A DNA stretch of 64,000 nucleotides from Eunapius fragilis (Eukaryota; Porifera; Demospongiae; Spongillida; Spongillidae), in the NCBI GenBank assembly GCA_963681505.1, contig OY811976.1, forward strand, positions 6,447,372 to 6,511,371, read 5' to 3'. The notes under the pieces are model-generated. The model was not told where the DNA came from. It made no database searches and saw only the letters and a program-made list of their open reading frames with translations. Of this stretch, positions 11,848-23,951 are shown piece after piece; within the stretch, counting starts at the first letter, position 1; each line of letters opens with the position of its first letter. Both the position numbers and the translations under genes were made by a program.

Positions 11848-12753
11848 CAGGAAAAAGTCACACTGACGTATGAAATCACTAGGAGATCCCATGACCCTAG
11901 CTCTCAAAAATGCATTACTACCTTTGCATATGTCTTCTTCAAACCAGCATGTTGGCTCACTTTGTTGTGTATCTGCTCCAGTACATTGTAGAACGTCTCA
12001 ACTATTGCTACCCTTCGATAGCCTTGCATCATTGTACGCTCATTCTCATTCTACAACAGAAAGACTACGCTTATTAAGCGATACAATGCGAAGATGTCTT
12101 AATTACCTCCTTCTCTACTTTCACCGTTGCAAACAGTATATTACGTATCCCCGCTTCAAACAAGTTTCATGCAGCCACTTTTTTTTATTTACAAAATGGC
12201 GGAAGTTTTTTTGTCATCTTTGCGGGGCCACCTTTTATGTGCCTGTTGATCAACACATTGTCTAATAACGGCATTTCTTGTCCTTTTGGCGTCCAAAGGA
12301 AACGTGGATTCGATGAAAGATTCGAACTCCTTCCATTCAGTTGATTTCTAGCAACAGGCCTTCCGGATATGCAACCGGTTACGTAATGGGTCAATTGTTT
12401 GCAGTGTAGCGTTCCACCATAGATACTATGATTCCATGCAAATGCAACCTTAGTTCTATATGGTGATTGTTGATGGGTATAGCGCGTATAAGACACTCCC
12501 TATGAAATGCCCGGGCCTAATTGCATGGTCTGCATGCATGCTGGCGGGTGGGCGTGCTGTGGAACTTTGCACTTTGTTATCGTCTTCCTGTAACAGGGAA
12601 TGTCAATTCAATGTAATTGAGGAAATCAAAATTACTTCACCTCATTAGCCATTCATATACACCCGGATGTTATACAGCAACACGGGGCTATATAATGCAT
12701 GGTATCAGCTAGTACAAACACCATGCAGCGTAACTCAACTGCAAGCAATATAA
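11695..12753. other. Inner right arm, mirror of 7635-8701
   Basis: Reverse complement of the left inner arm, including the 543-bp segment. A 131-codon ORF (11870-12265 plus) matches a 130-codon ORF on the mirrored strand (8135-8527 minus). However, the opposite strand carries the integrase-like relic, so I do not call the ORF a gene. The last 280 bases are the lipoxygenase upstream region. Confidence 0.5.
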
Positions 12754-15700
12754 ATGGCTGGATTCAACGTACCTGAGGCCACGTGCCACGTCGTTAAGAG
12801 AGAACAGTTTTGGGATGAAGTGGACGGTCCGTCGGCACACGAAGCACTTAAAGGTATGTCTGTGCAAGTTCCCCCTATGAATGTATGCGGGCGTAATGTA
12901 GACATTAGTTCAATTGCACAGAGCATCGTGTCTTTTGGCTGACAGAGCGCTTAGCCTATAGACTATCATTTACATCAGATCTTGAAGGAGAGGGGGGGGG
13001 GGGGGGGGGGGGGGGGGCTGCTTAATGTAATTATACATTTCCTGGATAGAAACTGTACTGATTACACCACGCACGTGAGCACCATTGCCTGCAGGTGTGG
13101 ATAACGTCTACATATTATCTAAATTTCACTGCATGACTAACTCTTTTTTTTTTACCCCTGTTTGAAACTGTCCAATGATCGAGTTAATGGATGTAGCAAG
13201 ACAATAACTTTGCCCGCGAGTTTTTGTTTTTTCCCTATTAACAGAACTAACAAGCCGATTATTTACAACGCATAAGCGATAAACCCTTACCCGCGGGAAT
13301 GGGCTCGACGCTATTTATACCTGAGACATCGGTTTAAAATCATCGTATAATGGCTTCGCAATGCCGCCGGCACAACACATTGCATATAGATCCCATTTCT
13401 GTAGTAACTGAAGGCATTAAAACTATTCATAATATATAAATATGTATATAATTAGGTAAGATTAGTTATGTATTAGGTTGGTGGGTGAGGTACTAGTTTG
13501 CACTAGATGTACCGATCCTGAGGACTGACCATAGATACAATGTCTAGTTCCCATGCAAGCACAGAACAAACGATCATCCGGGTATCACCCCTTGCAGCTT
13601 CACATTTCTATTATGGAGTACGCATCGCTACGGGATCGGAAGTCGGAGCGGGAACACCAGACAGTGACGTGTACGTAACGCTGGTAGGCAGCAAAGCCCG
13701 GACGGGGCAACTCGCGCTGGTTTCGGGATGGTGGAGTCGTCCACTGGCGTCTAAAACCTACGTCGACTTGCTGATAAAGTCTAACCTAGACATGGGCGAG
13801 GTGTTAGTCGTCATTCTAGGAAACCCAAAGAACTGGCTTTTTTCTGTTGGATCACCGTGGTATGTGGACTTCGTGGACGTCATAGACCAACAGTCAAAGG
13901 AGAAGGTAGTTTTTCCTTGTTACCACTGGATTAACGACGGAGATGCCATTAGCTTCACCTCGAAGACGAGTAAGTTAAATTAATGCTGCACGCATCACGT
14001 TGCGCATGCCCTCACATTGGTATGCGCAAAATCAAACTTTAATGCATCGCTGAAACTGATACACTCCACTCTCACCCCCACCGTGTAGCGCTACTGAAGG
14101 ATGTCACGTCTAACAGCATTCTGGTGAGACAGAGACAGATCGCTGTCGACCAGCGAAAGAAGAAATACAATTGGCAAGTGTTTCCCGATTCGGGGATGCC
14201 ATCGGCTATCGATATGCGGTCGAAGAACCTCACAAGTGACGAACAGTTTGGTACTGTGAAGGGAATCGACTTTACCAAAGACGCGATCTCCGCTGCGGTC
14301 ACTCTGCAATTCACAGCCGCATTTACAGAAATCAAATCTCTTAGCCAGTTCGAGCAGCTAGCCACTGCCATGGGAAAACCAGAGTTTCCTACGTTCGAAA
14401 TTTCTCGCTGGACACATGATGAAGAGTTCGGTCGTCAAATCTTAAATGGGGTGAACCCAGTGATAATAGAAAGATGCTCTTCCCTTCCTCCTAACTTTCC
14501 TGTCACCAATGCGATGGTCGATACCTCCATGGATAGGAACCTCAGTCTTGACGATGCAATGAAGGTAGATTGAATAAGGCTAGTAGCTGCACGAGGGGCA
14601 CTGTTGAATTTGTACGGCTATGGTATTTACGCTTATATGATATCGGTAGTTGTAGGTAGCAAGAGGCACATTAATTATCAATATGGCATGGATAGAAATT
14701 TATTAACAAATTTCACTGTAGGTGGGCATGGAAGAGGTATTTGTTACCATCGATTGTTAGGCTAAATAACAACTTGTACTTCAGGCTGGTCACGTGTACA
14801 TATGCAACCTGAAGATCCTGGATGGATTGCCATGTCGGGAGGGTTACTACTGTCCTGCTCCCCTCTGCCTGCTGTACGTGAACAAAGCCAACAACCTGGT
14901 CCCCATCGCCATCCAGCTAAAACAGCAGCCTGGGAAAGAGAACCCCATATTCCTTCCCACTGACACCTGGAACGATTGGACCTTGGCCAAGATGTACTAC
15001 CAAAGTGCGCATGCACAGGTAAACCCTATATATACCATCCTTGCATGTTGGCCATGGATAGTTGACACCACTGCATGTGTATGTAACTCTGAATCCAATG
15101 TACATGTAGACCCGTTTGGGGAAGTATATATAGCAGTGACAGGATTGTGATGCGTACTAAAAGTACTAAGACAGAACATTCCAAAGCTAATATATGTTTC
15201 ACGTTATCCCCGTTACAAACCTACTGATCTGAATTTCTCCCAATTTGTTCTCAGCTACACCAGATTTCCACTCACTACTTATCATGCCACGCCGCCATGG
15301 AAGCCTATGGAATGGGAGTGATGCGTAATCTTCCAGATGCGCACCCACTGTTCAAACTCTTGCGGCCTCACTTTCGCTACACCATGGCTATAAATTCACG
15401 TGCTCGGGAGAGTCTCATCAATGATGGGGGAGTCATTGATCAGGTGTTTGCCATTGGTGGAGAAGGAAAGAGGGAGTTGATGAGAAGGGGCGGAGCAGCA
15501 TACAATGTTCAGAGCACCAATGTTAAGCACAGCTTAAAGGCAAGAGGAGTGGATGACCCAAACCTCTTGCCAGGGTAATACTACAGGGACGATGGACTGA
15601 AGTTGTGGCAGGCCATGGAGGACTATGTTAGCAACATCATCAATCTGTTCTACTCTTCTGATGCTGATGTGAGGGAGGATTCTGAGCTTCAGATCTTTAG

Positions 15701-16299
15701 CAATGACCTCTACACAAATGGCTTCCCAGCCAATGGCGGGGAGCAGGGTCATGGACTTACCCAGTTGATTGTTAGCAAAGCACAGCTGGTAGAGCTGTGC
15801 ACTCTCATCATGTTTACTGGGTCAGCCCAGCACTCTTCCGTCAACTTTGGACAGTATGACATGTACAGCTATGCTCCCAATGCAACATCAGGGATGAGGC
15901 TACCTCCACCTACAAAGAAGGGATTCACAGATTCAGAAACTCTAATACAAGCCCTCCCTGACAAGAAGACTGTGGCTACTGTGATTTCAATTATTTACTT
16001 GTTGTCACAGTACAGCAAGGAAGAGGTATGTCAAAACTGCACATTTTCGTTGCTATCATTCTAATTAATGCATCTTGCATGGGCATGCAGTTAATTGTGT
16101 ATCATCTTTCCAATTATAGCACTTCCTTGGTGACTTCCCAGCTGGACGCTTTAGTGAAGCTGCAGCTCAAGATCAGATGACAAAGTTCAGGACAGCTCTG
16201 AGCTCCATTGATGCTGACATCACTGAACGCAACAAGTCCTTAGATGTTCCATATGTATACATGATGCCTTCAAGGGTCACCAACAGCATCACTATATGA
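12754..16299 (+). pseudogene. PLAT-domain lipoxygenase, copy 2, with a premature stop
   Basis: Mirror twin of copy 1 with the same six exons: 12754-12853, about 13565-13973, 14089-14564, 14785-15018, 15255-16025 and 16120-16299. Splice sites are kept, as are the iron ligands (THYLSCH, AQHSSVN, C-terminal Ile). In exon 5 the codon TAC, a tyrosine in the GYYYR stretch of copy 1, has become TAA at 15576-15578. This cuts the protein before the third histidine. Nearby W-to-S and other substitutions occur. A single-base nonsense in an otherwise well-kept gene means very recent loss, an unfixed allele, or an assembly or sequencing error. AATAAA near 16655 may be the polyadenylation signal. Confidence 0.8.
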
Positions 16300-18379
16300 A
16301 GGGCCACATATAGTCACAGGCCAGGATTCAGCATATGTTTGGACATTCTATTTAAGGTTGTTCTGTGCAGTACACTGCATTATTGTATGCTTTCATTAAC
16401 AATTGCACTTGATACAATGTTTGAATTGCATATATGGTTTAGTTTAAACACTTCAGGTTTGGCTATACAAATTGTCACCTCTCCTTGAGCTTAATTGGAT
16501 CACGATTCTACATAAATACACTGCCTAAGATGAAAACTGCACTTCAGTTCCGTATAAATAGTTAGCTGCCCACTAACAGATTTGGGCTGCAGATGGCAAT
16601 TATAGAATACCATCTTTCGGTAACCTGCTCTGAATTAGTAGTTAAAAGGGACAATAATAAATCGTGCAAGGATATCCCATATTCTAAGAAATGGGCTCAA
16701 AGAAACCAAGGCCGAAATGCATTCTGTGTGCATACTTCACTACAAGAAAATAAAAATAATCCATAATCACAAATCTGTATTTCCCATGTCACATGCATAA
16801 ACAGAGGACAAAACCTGTGAAATTGACTCAGGGTGTATGTTAGCTCAGGGTGTGGTGCATGGATGGCAAATGTTTAATTTAAAAGAGCCAACAGCATAAG
16901 AGGTTAGGATTGCCAGAAGGTATGTGGTTAAGCAGCACAATTGACCATAATCTAGTTACATGAATCTCAAAACAATTAGGTAAATAATATAGTGCTTTAG
17001 AATTAAAAATTAGCCAAGCAGTACAATTATTAAATTCTGGGAGTATTATTATGTTATTCTGAACAGGATTAAGGAGTATGACAAACATATACCAAAACAA
17101 ATCAAGAGCAGTTAGATGGGTGGAGCTTCCCGAGGGATCCGCCTCCACAATGTCATACGCTCTACAATCATTTTAATCTTGAAATCATTGAGAAATTTAG
17201 AATTCCGGTGGAACTCATCGTAAACGAAGAAATTACACTTGACTGAAATCTCCATATTTAATGTACATTCTCCGTTGCCTAGCAACACGTTGTACTAATT
17301 AGTTAGCGAGTAATCTTCCAATTGAAATTATGTTTAACTCGGAGGTATTTCATCTCTTCGACTTCCGCGGGGCGGGGTACTGTCACTGGAAAACTGGTCC
17401 ACGGTAATTTTGGTCAGCTTACCAGATTTTATAGTCCGGGCTGAAAATTTTGGTCCGGATAGTGAATGTAACCCTACAGCTGCCAATGGTGGCCGGGCGA
17501 GGCCTCAAACTACAGAAAATTGTATGTCCGTCCGAACCAAATTAATAGAAATTTTGGTCCGAATGTTGAATGTAGCTGGTTCATAGAGGCTTCAAGTAGC
17601 CAAATACAGGTAGTTTTATCGTAGTGTACACTAGCTGTATGCACGAGGGCAATGATGGCCGGGCGAGGCGCCATAGGGATAAACCAGTTGGTACATATAC
17701 ACACTGTGATATTGAGTTGTTGCTGGTGATGGATTCATAGATGCCTATTATTGTTTGTAACGTGGTTTGCGTTGCACCATACGCCTATAGTTCCGCACCC
17801 CCACCCCACTCCCCGAAATAGTTGACGAAGTTCTGAGCAAGATGTCAGCTCAGTGAGAAATTGGTTCGACCTGACAAACTGGGATCATGCCAGGCAGGTC
17901 TGCAGCCCGGAATGTTACTGTTCATGACATGTACATGAGTTGTAAAAATAAGTGGGAACCGGTTCGATCGTGACCGGAAGGCCAATCCGCTAACCAGAAC
18001 CCGGCCTACTGTTCTATAGCCTTCGTAACTTAGGAAAGCAGCTACCCTACTAGCTGAGTTCAGGATTTGGAGTTATGTTAGAGATGGTTCATCTGGTTAA
18101 GTCTAAATTGGTCTGGGCAGACCAATTTATACTTAACCAGAGCAATGCAAATTTAATGATGGTCCGCCCCAATTTTTTGGTCAGGACCAAAAAATTGTGG
18201 TGACTTATAGAAAATACCGTAAATCCAATTCATATGATCTAATTTCAAAACCTAGAACTGTCACACCAAACTGAACCGTACGGTTTGCTTAGCGTTTTGT
18301 AATGCTGTTACCACAAGGCATCGCGCCAAACTAGTAATCGAACCAGTCTAACGTGTTTTGCTCGTGTGTATGTTCCACC
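16300..18379. other. Intergenic DNA downstream of copy 2
   Basis: Mirrors about 2013-4095. It holds the 48-bp hairpin at 18093-18140. No gene seen. Confidence 0.6.
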
Positions 18380-18632
18380 CCAGATGGTACAACTTGTCCG
18401 ATCATTGCACAACCGGCTGCCGGTTGAACAACCAGACGTACGGTTATTCAACCGGACGTACCGTTGCTCAACATCGACCGGATGCATAACGTAGTGCAAC
18501 GGAACGACCGGTTGAGCAACCGGATGCCCTGTTGTGTAACGGTTGAGCAACCGAATAGCCGATTGTGCGACAACTAACGGACCACAGTGGCAAAAACGGG
18601 GGGGGTCGGGGGGGGGGGGGGGGGGGGGGGTC
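18380..18632 (-). repeat. Motif array of CAACCGG type plus poly-G, right copy
   Basis: Inverted counterpart of 1790-2010. The motif block at 18380-18590 is followed by a G run at about 18609-18630. The copy here lacks the 850-bp element found in the left arm. Confidence 0.6.
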
Positions 18633-20419
18633 GGTGGTGTCCGGACACCACCCAATACTATTAACAAAAGCAAAAAACAACCCCTCACGTGATATAGCGT
18701 ATCATCCAGTGCACAAGTGCGGGACCCCCAAAAGCTTCCGCTCTCGCCCCCTGTTAATCGATTATTCATGTCGGACCCCCCCGCCCCCCCCCCTTTTCCA
18801 CAATTCCTGTATCCGCCCACGGGCCAGCTTGTTCCACTAGACCTTGCGAATACGGGTGACGATGTCACCCTCTTACTAGCTGAACTGCTCAGGCCATGCT
18901 GCAAAGTAGTTCTCTGATCAGACCGTTAACACTTTGAATGGGAATCCCATGACGGGAAATGATTTCTAATAGAATATCATGCATACAGAAATGCAAAATG
19001 CTACCTTTGCATATGTCTTCTTCATATAAGACACTCCCTATAAAATGCCCGGGCCTAATTGCATGGTCTGCATGCATGCCGGCGGGCGGGCATGCCGCTA
19101 CACTTTGCACTTTGTTATCGTCTTCCTGTAACAGGGAATGTCAATTCAATGTAATTGCGGAAATCTAAATTACTTCACCTCATTAGCCATTCATATACAC
19201 CCGGATGTTATACAGCAACACGGGGCTATATAATGCATGGGGTATCAGCTAGTACAAGCATCATGCAGCGCAACTCAACTGCAAGCAATATAAATGGCTG
19301 GATTCAACGTACCTGAGGCCACGTGCCACGTCGTTAAGAGAGAACAGTTTTGGGATGAAGTGGACGGTCCGTCGGCACACGATGCACCTAAAAGTTTGCC
19401 TGTGCAAGTTCCCCCTATGAATGTATGCGGGCGTAATGTAGACATTAGTTCAATTGCACAAAGCATCGTGTCTTTTGGCTGACAGAGCGCTATAGACTGT
19501 GATTTTAAAGGTAGGGGGCTGCTTAATGTAATTATAATTAATATACATACCTGGATAGAAACTGCACTGATTATACCTCGCACGTGAGCACCATTGCTTG
19601 TAGGTGTGGATAACGTCTATATATTATTTTCATATCACTGCATGACTAACTCTTTTTTTACCTGATTTGAAACTGTCCATGAAAGAGCCGAGGTAACGGA
19701 TTGGAATAGTATGACTATAACCTAGCCCGCGAGTTTTTCTCCCTCCTATTTAGCAGAACTAACAAGCCGATTATTTGCAACGCATAAGCGATAAACATTT
19801 ACCCGCGGGAATGGGCTCAACGCTACTTATGCCTGAGACATCAGTTTTAAGTCAGTCGTATAAATGGCTTTGCAAATGCCGCCGGCAAAACAAATTCCAT
19901 AGATCCCATTTCTGTAGTAAATTAAAGCATTAAAACTTTTCATAATATTATGGTAATTAGGCAAGACTTGTTTTGTATTAGGTTGCTGGGTGAGGTACAA
20001 GTTTGTACCAACCCTGACGACTAGACCATACATACAATGTCTAGTTCCCATGCATGCACAGAACAAACGATCATCCGGGTATCACCCCTTGCAGCTTCAC
20101 ATTTCTATTATGGAGTACGCATCGCTACGGGATCGGAAGTCGGAGCGGGAACACCAGACAGCGACGTGTACGTAACGCTGGTAGGCAGCAAAGCCCGCAC
20201 GGGGCAACTCGCGCTAGTTTCGGGATGGTGGAGTCGACCACTGGCTTCTAAAACCTACATTGACTTGCTGATAGAGTCTAACCTAGGCATGGGCGAGGTG
20301 TTAGTCGTCATTCTAGGAAACCCGAAGAACTGGCTTTTTTCTGTTGGATCACCGTCGTATGTGGACTTTGTGGACGTCATCGACCAAAAGTCAAAGGAGA
20401 AGGTAGTTTTTCCTTGTTA

Positions 20420-20638
20420 GGGGGCGTCTCCAAACTATTTTGGAAAAGTTAACGTCATTTAGACGTTAGGGGGGGGGGTCCAGGCTCGTGACGTTATCCG
20501 ATGTACTGACCAAAAAAATGGCGGCCGGACTCCCACAACCTTCGATATCAATGACGTTATGAGGGGGGGGGGGGGGGGGGGTTATAATGAAACGTCAAAA
20601 TGACGTTAACTTTTCCAAAATAGTTTGGAGACGCCCCC
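20420..20638. mobile_element. 219-bp MITE, Harbinger-like, in lipoxygenase exon 2
   Basis: Perfect inverted ends GGGGGCGTCTCCAAACTATT... of about 40 bp flank a G-rich core with no coding capacity. The element is flanked by TTA (20417-20419 and 20639-20641), and removing it restores the exon seen in copies 1 and 2. A 3-bp TTA duplication and G-rich ends fit the PIF/Harbinger superfamily. That assignment is inference. Confidence 0.85.
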
Positions 20639-20742
20639 TTACCACTGGATTAACGACGGAGATGCCATTAGCTTCTCCTCGAAGACGAGTAAGTTAAATT
20701 AATGCTGTACGAATCACGTTGCGCATGCCCTCGCATTGGTAC

Positions 20743-23573
20743 TGTCACACGAATTTTTGTCCTACGTAATTTTTATCCGTGGGACTAAAAGTTTTTATCC
20801 TAGGACAAAAAGTTTCAGAGACTTTTTATCCCTAGGATAAAAAGTTTCTGAAACTTTCTGTCCCACTCTAAAAACTTTCTGTCCCACTCTAAAACGTTTT
20901 GTATTTAATGTCACCTGTTAAAACAGATGATAAAACCGGTGTACACATGAGATATCGATATAATGACTATGCTTACACTGTTTCAAATGGTTATTGGCTT
21001 AGTATTGAAACTAGTGATCCAAATTACATAAGCACATATAATCATAATCAAAGCTGATTCAAATCCTTTTAACAGTTTCAAAGTGGTTGAACACATTATC
21101 TTCTGGTACTGGTATGCCATTCTTAGGTTCACTTGGTTGCAATAAGTTCTCAATAGTAACTTCCTTGTCACAGCAAAATGTCCTTTTGTTATATATCCAT
21201 AGGCATAAGTCATCAAGATCTGATCCATCCATTAAAAAATACATGTTTCCAAGTACATTCACAGACTTCAATGCGATGTCACAAGATTTTAACCAAATAT
21301 TAATCAGTTCATTAGCTTTCACCACATTGTATGATGCATCAATGTATGAGCTAACTTTTTTTTTTTTAATTCATCTTGCAGGTTCTCATTAACAATAATG
21401 AAGCAACCACAAAATACTTCCCTTAATGAAGTGTATCCATAATATTCTCTGAACTCAGTCCACAAAGAAACAGCTATATCCTTGCTTAGTGCGTATTCTC
21501 CGTCTTGTACATTCAGCAGAGTTTCCTGTTGTGCAAGCTCCTGACCTCCATACTCGCAATACACTTGAAGAGTACAGCAGCTCTTTAAGTGTTGCATCAC
21601 CTGTAGCATTCTGTGGAACAGTGTTTTCATTCTGCATGATATCATCTCTGTCCTGTCCACTTAAATCTTCAGAAATGCTTTCATGGGAAGTGGAATCTTT
21701 TTTAACAGTGTGATGTTTCTTCATGAACAGATAGGATGCCTTATGTTCAGCTGATGCTTTATGTGTCAAAGTATGCTCTATCTGTTCCAAAAACACTTTC
21801 AAATGATCTCCATGAACACGATCTACCTTTCCATTGTCACACCTTTTCACCAAGAAAAGACCCTTTCCTATATCTTTTATTACTTCATATGGGCCCAGCC
21901 ATTTTGGATCAAGAGCACCTCCTGCTCGCTTTTTGCACCTGAAGTCCTTCTTCAATACCTTTTCTCCTATGGCAAAATGAGATCTTTTGCCCCTCTTTCT
22001 GCTGTAATTAATCTTCTGTATTTTTGGGGCATTTATCACATTACTCTTCACATTCTCCAGAATCTCCTTTCTTGCATTGGTTAAGTATACATGACAACAA
22101 TCCTAAACAATTAAGAAAATTCTTATATAATTTTTAAAGTTACATGTATTTACTTACCCTGTCTTGCTGAGTATCTGGATTCTCATAGTCATACAACAAT
22201 TTTTCTCCCTCCTCATTATATGACAGTTCAATAGGCAATATTGCTTTTCTCCCAAACATGACTTCAAAGGGCGAATAAATGGAAGAAGCATGTTTTCCAG
22301 TGTTGTAGGCAAACACATGACAGTCAATATAGACATCCCAATCTTCCTTTTTCTCATTCACAAATTTGACAATCATGTTCTTCAAGGTTTGGTTCCATCT
22401 TTCATCTAAGCCGTTGGCCTATATAGGTAATGGTGCATGGCTGATAGCATTTATGAAATAATAAAGTATAGTATAAGTTATACCTGAGGATGATAAGGTG
22501 TCGTGAAGTGCCTCTTAATGCCTAACAGCTCTGTCATCTCTTTGTCTAAACTATTTCTGAATTCCTTGCCTTGATCTGTTGTAAGCAGCTTTGGGAGTCC
22601 CATTCTCATGAAAATCTAAAACATATGCGCAAACACATGCAAATAACAAACACCATAAGTAGAATATTAGGATACCTTCAGCAGAGAAGCAGCAACGCCG
22701 GTAGCATGCTTACTAGGAAGGGGCACAGCATCTACCCATTTAGTGTAGTAGTCTGAAAGTGTAAGGATAAACCTATTGCCGCTGGAAGAAGCAGGAGTAA
22801 TAGGGCCAATAAAGTCAATCCCACATGATACCACGGTGAATGAATTGGGACTGGATGCAGCTCAGGTTGAGAGGAAAGTGGCTTCCTACTTGATTTTTGA
22901 CAGACATCACAAGCAGCAATCTGTATAGTGCATTAGTGATTAAATCCCACTACACAATTTGAGCGTCAACGAGCAAAAGATCAACAACAAAAAAAAAAAA
23001 CTTACCATGCTCTTCAGCAAAAGATCAACAACAAAAAAAAAACTTACCATGCTCTTCACATCCCTCAGGATGCCCTTCCACATAAACCTTTCTTTGATTC
23101 TGGCCACTGTTTTAGTGACCCCAAAATGGCCTGAAGTAACATCCACGTGACAAGCCTGTGCAACCCGCATCTGTTCAGTTCGGTTCTGTATATACCTCAC
23201 AGTAACTTCCTACGCCAAACAGTACAATCTAACAAAGCTTCGCGGCTAATGCGTGTGTTTGTACCTGTTTTCCTCCTTTCTTAACGCGGTAGAATAGGTT
23301 GCCTCCCTTCACTGAAAACCTTTCCGCCCTTTTTCTGATCTGTCTTTTTCTCGTGCCAGAACATCCCTTTGGATAACTGTTCTGAACCAGGTAAGCGTAC
23401 ACATCGTCCACTAAGGCATCTTCGTCAGAATCACAGTCAGACATAGCTCTCTACCACGTGCGTTTATAGCGATATATAACGAGCGGACAAAAAATTTCAG
23501 TAACGGACAAAAAGTTTCTGAAATTTTTTGACCTAGGATAATAATTTTCAGGCGGACAAAATTTTTCGTGACA
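20743..23573 (-). mobile_element. Ginger-like DNA transposon (2.8 kb) in intron 2 of copy 3
   Basis: The ends are TGTCACACGAATTTTTGTCC and, inverted, TGTCACGAAAAATTTTGTCC. The element is flanked by a 4-bp duplication GTAC (20739-20742 and 23574-23577). Subterminal direct and inverted repeats of GGACAAAAAGTTT type follow inside. It encodes an integrase-type transposase but no reverse transcriptase, which is the hallmark of Ginger cut-and-paste elements derived from Ty3/gypsy-type integrase. Confidence 0.8.
21059..23444 (-). pseudogene. Integrase-like transposase of the Ginger element (multi-exon, damaged)
   Basis: Reading leftward from MSDCDSDEDA (23444), exons with GT-AG borders give the following. 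First is an HHCC zinc-binding segment (HVDVTSGHFGVTKT; then CDVCQKSS near 22905). Next is a DDE core: DFIGP near 22820, TTDQGKEF near 22570, and ERWNQTLKN near 22395. Then come a YSPFEVMFGR segment and a tail with WLGPYEV, a GPY-like motif. Two lesions are visible: a one-base loss in the DFIGP codons (about 22825) and a frame change at the T run near 21358-21368 before the C-terminal part. As it stands the transposase is probably dead. Confidence 0.7.
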
Positions 23574-23682
23574 GTACAGTATGTGCAAAATCAGCATCGC
23601 TGAAACTGATACACTCCACTCTCACCCCCACTGTGTAGCGCTACTGAAGGATGTCACGTCTAACAGCATTCTGGTGAGACAG

Positions 23683-23951
23683 TGTGATAGAGTCCGTTAT
23701 CGCGCCCACGACGCTCGCCGTATTGCGCCCAGGATACTTCAACTTATTCTCTTCTCAATTGCACAGCGTGTACATATTTATACGCGACTAAGGTTGAGAA
23801 CCTTACACCTCTCTATGGAGAGTGTGTAACAATTACATAAACTATGCACACCCACAATAATGTTCTGAATCACTTGAATAGGGGTTGCTCCCGCCCGACA
23901 TTCAGCGTGTGAATCGTCTCATTCACCTCCATGGAAGACTGGGCTTCCACA
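23683..23951 (-). repeat. 3' LTR of the Gmr1-like element
   Basis: 269 bp, TG...CA ended on the minus strand (TGTGGAAGCCC...CTATCACA). The polyprotein ORF ends inside it at 23870. It differs from the other LTR by GTGTGTAAC versus GTGCGTAAC. Confidence 0.93.

Larger units (their letters stand above)
19294..23682 (+). pseudogene. Lipoxygenase copy 3, broken by three mobile elements
   Basis: Remains of an outer lipoxygenase gene. Exon 1 is at 19294-19393, but its donor GGTATGT has become AGTTTGC, so normal splicing is lost. Exon 2 (PLAT) runs 20062-20688 and is interrupted at 20420-20638 by a MITE, which brings an immediate stop after FPC. Intron 2 carries a Ginger-like element (20743-23573). 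Exon 3 starts at 23639 and after 44 bases meets the LTR retrotransposon at 23683. Beyond that element only about a dozen exon bases remain (28860-28871), then similarity stops. No catalytic exons follow in the next kilobases. Confidence 0.85.

Noticed and set aside
18308..18904. 198-codon ORF with poly-proline
   Set aside because: It spans the motif array and a C/G run with no family similarity. The mirrored left sequence does not keep it open.
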